Assembly (NCBI GenBank): GCA_003573635.1
Contig: QUTJ01031286.1
Span: 1 to 10,693, forward strand
DNA: 10,693 bases
From: Goniomonas avonlea
Lineage: Eukaryota > Cryptophyceae > Goniomonadida > Goniomonadaceae
Direction of reading: 5' to 3'
Shown: in pieces, positions 8,572 to 10,693 of the stretch
How positions within the stretch are numbered: the stretch's first letter is position 1
Layout of the letters: each line of letters starts with the position of its first letter
Translations under genes and position numbers: made by a program
The notes under the pieces: model-generated
What the model was told of the DNA's origin: nothing
What the model saw: only the letters and a program-made list of their open reading frames with translations
Database searches by the model: none

Positions 8572-9306
8572 ATGGAGGACACTTTGCCTCTTCATGCTTC
8601 CCTGCGCAAGCGTTTTGTCAGTGGAGGCACTGGTGAGTCTGAGGCAAAACGACCCTGTGTTGTGGACTCCTTTGATGCCTCTGAATTTCACCGAACTGTG
8701 TTGGAGGCAACAGTCCCAAGCGCTCCACCCAAGATCCTGTACAAACCAAGCAATTTTTGGAAAAAAAATCCTCGACGGTCAACTCGTGCCGCACCACCGA
8801 CATCGCAACCCGACCCAGAGTTCTTTTGCCAAACATGCGGCGTGAAGGTTTCGGCCAACAAAGAGGTGCATGAATCGAGCACTGCTCACTTATTCAACTC
8901 CTGCCCACCAAGTGCCCCCAAACCAGACTATGTTGCGCCTTTGAACTTAGGTATTAAGCAAGATAATGTTGGCTATCGATTGTTGAGGGACAATGGTTGG
9001 GACGAGAAGTCAGGACTTGGGAAGGCCGAGGACGGGCGAGTTCGCCCTTTGCTTCCTCAACCAAAAAATGACAAACTTGGTGTTGGCATTCCACCCAAGG
9101 TTCAAGTTATTCCTGCTGCAGACGCACCAAAGACTACTCGGGCTTTTCGGGTACGTCGCTGTCTCGCGGCGATCCTTGTGTTCTCACCATCGTGTCCGCA
9201 GCGAGAACAGCGACGTGCCGAGCGACAGGCCCAGTTGCACCATGACCAAAGATTGACTAATTATCTGAGAGAAGAGTTGTCGGGTCTTTGTGCCGCGAAC
9301 TGGTGA
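8572..9306 (+). CDS. C2H2-like zinc-finger and G-patch domain protein (GPANK1-like without ankyrins), 227 aa
   Basis: Exons 8572-9150 and 9202-9306 join in phase 0, ending in TGA at 9304. The start GACACCATGG is a strong initiation context. A zinc finger is visible as C86-x2-C89-x10-H100-x5-H106 (FFCQTCGVKV, then HESSTAH). A G-patch follows at about 130-176 (NVGYRLLRDNGWDEKSGLG, then NDKLGVGI), with the expected glycines. The C terminus is a charged helix (REQRRAERQAQ, then NYLREEL). Family knowledge: G-patch proteins commonly bind and stimulate DEAH-box helicases such as Prp43/DHX15 in splicing or ribosome assembly, so a nuclear RNA role is likely. The arrangement resembles the C-terminal part of GPANK1, but no ankyrin repeats are present. 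The 51-nt intron (GTACGT...CCGCAG) is a multiple of three without stops, so retention would add 17 residues. Confidence 0.87.
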   Translation: MEDTLPLHASLRKRFVSGGTGESEAKRPCVVDSFDASEFHRTVLEATVPSAPPKILYKPSNFWKKNPRRSTRAAPPTSQPDPEFFCQTCGVKVSANKEVHESSTAHLFNSCPPSAPKPDYVAPLNLGIKQDNVGYRLLRDNGWDEKSGLGKAEDGRVRPLLPQPKNDKLGVGIPPKVQVIPAADAPKTTRAFRVRRCLAAILVFSPSCPQREQRRAERQAQLHHDQRLTNYLREELSGLCAANW

Positions 9307-9344
9307 CCGGAACTGGTTATGTGTATATATTTAAGTTTTCACCA

Positions 9345-10104
9345 TTACTTCTTCTTGGCGGGTTTCTTCGCTGCGGCCTTCGGGGTGGGGGCAGCCTTAC
9401 CACCCTTGGCAGGGGCAGCGGCGAGAGCCTCCTCTGCCATTGCCAACACTTTGACCTGTTGTCAGCTGTCAGGCAATCACCCTGCTGTATTTGTATTTCT
9501 CTATGATGGGTGGGTCACAAATATTTGAACATAAATCAAAACTGAATGAAACCGTTAACTGCTAGTCAGCTCAGGACTGACCACGTCAGACCGCAAATGT
9601 AGACACCGGCACGGAGACAACGCAGGCCCTGTCCAAGACAAGCAGGCACACAGACAGGCTCACCAGGCACACAGGCACACAGGCACACAGGAAGCGCAGG
9701 CAGACACAGACCTTGAGGATGATTGGTGACACAGGGCCAAACGGACCCTCAATTGCCTGCCCAATCCGGAGAGTGTACCTTCCCTGCGCGGCCACCGTTA
9801 ATGCTCACGTTAGTGACGCTGGTATGTTGATGCGAACGTTGGTTCAGTTGCGGGTACGGGTGCAGTTACAGGAGATCGGAGTGGGAGGAGATCAGAGGAG
9901 CAGAGGAGTAAGGGGGATAGGAGGAAACGCGAGGTTGCTTTTGAAGAGGGGAAGGAAACGGGAGAAGGGCAGCATTTCCAAGAGGGGTGGGGGCCCGAGA
10001 CAGGGAGGGGGGCGGCTTACAGTGGCAGCGACAGTGACAGTGACAGAGGCAAGGAGGGGGCGGCTTACAGTTGGCAATGACATCGGCAGCCGAATCGACC
10101 CCAT
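9345..10104 (-). CDS. Putative small protein with an Ala/Lys/Pro-rich basic tail (about 72 aa, 3 exons)
   Basis: I do not recognise this protein. The best-supported part is the last exon (9455-9345), preceded by acceptor AACAG. It reads VKVLAMAEEALAAAP, then a Gly/Ala/Lys/Pro tail ending AAKKPAKKK and TAA, as in the tails of some ribosomal or chromatin proteins. An upstream exon at 9783-9712 (GRYTLRIGQ, then EGPFGPVSPIILK), flanked by GCGCAG and GTCTGT, joins in phase 0. A first exon at 10104-10069 (MGSIRLPMSLPT, GACATGG start context, donor GTAAGC) completes a 72-residue model. The open frame also runs upstream of that ATG to an acceptor at 10130, so the true 5' end could lie further right. 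It converges on the G-patch gene, with 38 bp between stops. Exon 3 is moderately secure; exons 1 and 2 are tentative. Confidence 0.42.
9600..9700. repeat. AGGCACAC-type microsatellite in the intron of the basic-tail gene
   Basis: CAGGCACACAGGCACACAGG repeats and related CA/GG-rich words fill the donor-proximal part of the 256-nt intron (9711-9456). Their composition matches the larger array near 10210-10316. No coding signal is seen. Confidence 0.55.
10002..10077 (-). repeat. Duplicated segment carrying two identical splice donors 48 nt apart
   Basis: GGGGGCGGCTTACAGT occurs twice on the plus strand, around 10007-10023 and 10055-10071. On the minus strand each copy reads ACT|GTAAGCCGCCCCC, giving candidate donors at 10068 and 10020. 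The 48-nt segment between them is open and in frame with the preceding exon, so using the distal donor would add 16 residues rich in Val, Thr and Ala. Confidence 0.6.
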
Positions 10105-10150
10105 GTCCAATTCGCCTTCGTCTATTCGCCTGCGAAGTTCTCCGTCAGCA

Positions 10151-10205
10151 GCCAAGTCACAGCCAAGTCACAGCCAAGTCACAGCCAAGTCACAGCCAAG
10201 TCACA
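10151..10205. repeat. Five perfect 11-bp tandem repeats (GCCAAGTCACA)
   Basis: Five head-to-tail copies of the 11-bp unit run without mismatch and then grade into the CACAGG-type array. Eleven is not a multiple of three, so the array is unlikely to be conserved coding sequence. Confidence 0.95.
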
Positions 10206-10208
10206 GCA

Positions 10209-10316
10209 CAAACATAGGCACAGGAACAGGCACAGACCCAGGCACAAACACAGGCACAGGCACAGGCACAAGCACAAACACAGGCGCAGGCACAGTCACA
10301 GGCACAAGCACAGGCT
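10209..10316. repeat. Degenerate hexamer array (CAGGCA / CAAACA variants)
   Basis: About 18 six-base units follow the 11-bp array, mostly CAGGCA with CAAACA, CAGACC, CAAGCA and CAGTCA variants. The apparent Gly-Thr repeat translation on the plus strand and Cys-Ala translation on the minus strand are by-products of the repeat. Confidence 0.9.
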
Positions 10317-10319
10317 AAC

Positions 10320-10693
10320 GCGGCGCACCGAACGACAACATATTGCGGCGGAAAGTGCGACTTCCACGGCGACCCTCCGTTCTCAGGCGCCGGCGGGGGC
10401 CAGACACTCGCGGGTTCTCCTGAAGGGGAGGTTGCCTCACCGGTCACGCTTGACGTCACCGGGCGGGACGTCGACTCAGGCTCGGTGTGATCGCCCTGCC
10501 AGCAGGAGTTAGGGGGGGGGTGTCCGTGGGTGTTGCTGCCGGAGCGGATGTCGTGCTGTGCGCGACAGCAGGAGTTGTGGGGGGGGTTGTCCGTGGGTCC
10601 TGCGGGGGAGCCCGCGCCACTCTAGTATCACATCGGCGAAACCCCCATCAGACTTGACCCCGTGACCTCTCCCATCACACCTGGCGCCGTGAC
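10320..10693. other. GC-rich right-end region with a CRE palindrome and duplicated G-run block, no gene assigned
   Basis: No convincing exon was found here. The block CAGCAGGAGTT, G-run, GTCCGTGGGT appears twice (10500-10531 and 10566-10598), 66 bp apart. A TGACGTCA palindrome (the CREB/ATF core) lies at 10451-10458, with a second GACGTC at 10468-10473. The area could be the promoter of the minus-strand gene to its left, but no start site can be seen. Confidence 0.4.

Noticed and set aside
9713-10318. 201-codon plus-strand frame ending in Gly-Thr repeats
   Set aside because: Its sequence comes mainly from purine-rich DNA and the 11-bp and 6-bp tandem repeats. The non-repeat part has no protein-like pattern.
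10332-10459. Possible first exon of the right-hand minus-strand gene
   Set aside because: Candidate donors (GTGAGG, GTGCGC) give the wrong phase for the next acceptor, and no well-placed ATG supports them.

Overview
This is a nuclear genomic window from a eukaryote with gene-dense, intron-rich DNA. Most introns are short (42-113 nt, with a few of 250-590 nt). GT...AG boundaries restore continuous coiled-coil, kinase and leucine-rich-repeat reading frames. The moderately GC-rich base use, the animal/fungal-type polo-like kinase, the F-box/LRR gene and the many (CAGGCA)n-like microsatellites suggest a unicellular opisthokont, possibly a choanoflagellate-like lineage. That placement is an inference and no taxonomic marker was tested.

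Layout from left to right:
(1) Positions 194-3153, minus strand: at least ten exons of a large, highly charged coiled-coil protein with an N-terminal signal peptide. The gene probably continues past the left edge. I do not recognise the family.
(2) Positions 3154-3604: a divergent intergenic region shared with the next gene.
(3) Positions 3605-6414, plus strand: a complete four-exon polo-like kinase of 864 residues. It has a canonical kinase domain, a very long Ser/Thr-rich linker holding an ESKPY minisatellite, and two polo boxes. A polyadenylation signal lies at 6575. One intron is of the rare GC-AG class, and the polo boxes appear to lack the His/Lys phosphopeptide pincer.
(4) Positions 6581-7040: non-coding, with TGATCA palindrome units and a nested imperfect inverted repeat.
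(5) Positions 7041-8382, minus strand: a complete three-exon F-box-like/LRR protein of 389 residues.
(6) Positions 8383-8571: a short divergent promoter region.
(7) Positions 8572-9306, plus strand: a complete two-exon zinc-finger plus G-patch protein of 227 residues.
(8) Positions 9345-10104, minus strand: a tentative small gene ending in an Ala/Lys/Pro-rich basic tail. It converges on the G-patch gene with only 38 bp between the stop codons.
(9) Positions 10151-10693: mostly tandem repeats and G-rich duplicated segments.

The genes do not form an operon. The window is ordinary housekeeping and cell-cycle gene space: mitotic kinase, putative SCF substrate receptor and putative RNA-helicase cofactor. 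It also holds one lineage-specific-looking secreted coiled-coil protein. The strongest points for a second look are the pincer-less polo-box domain with its repeat-expanded linker, the unrecognised secreted coiled-coil gene, and the duplicated splice-donor segments.
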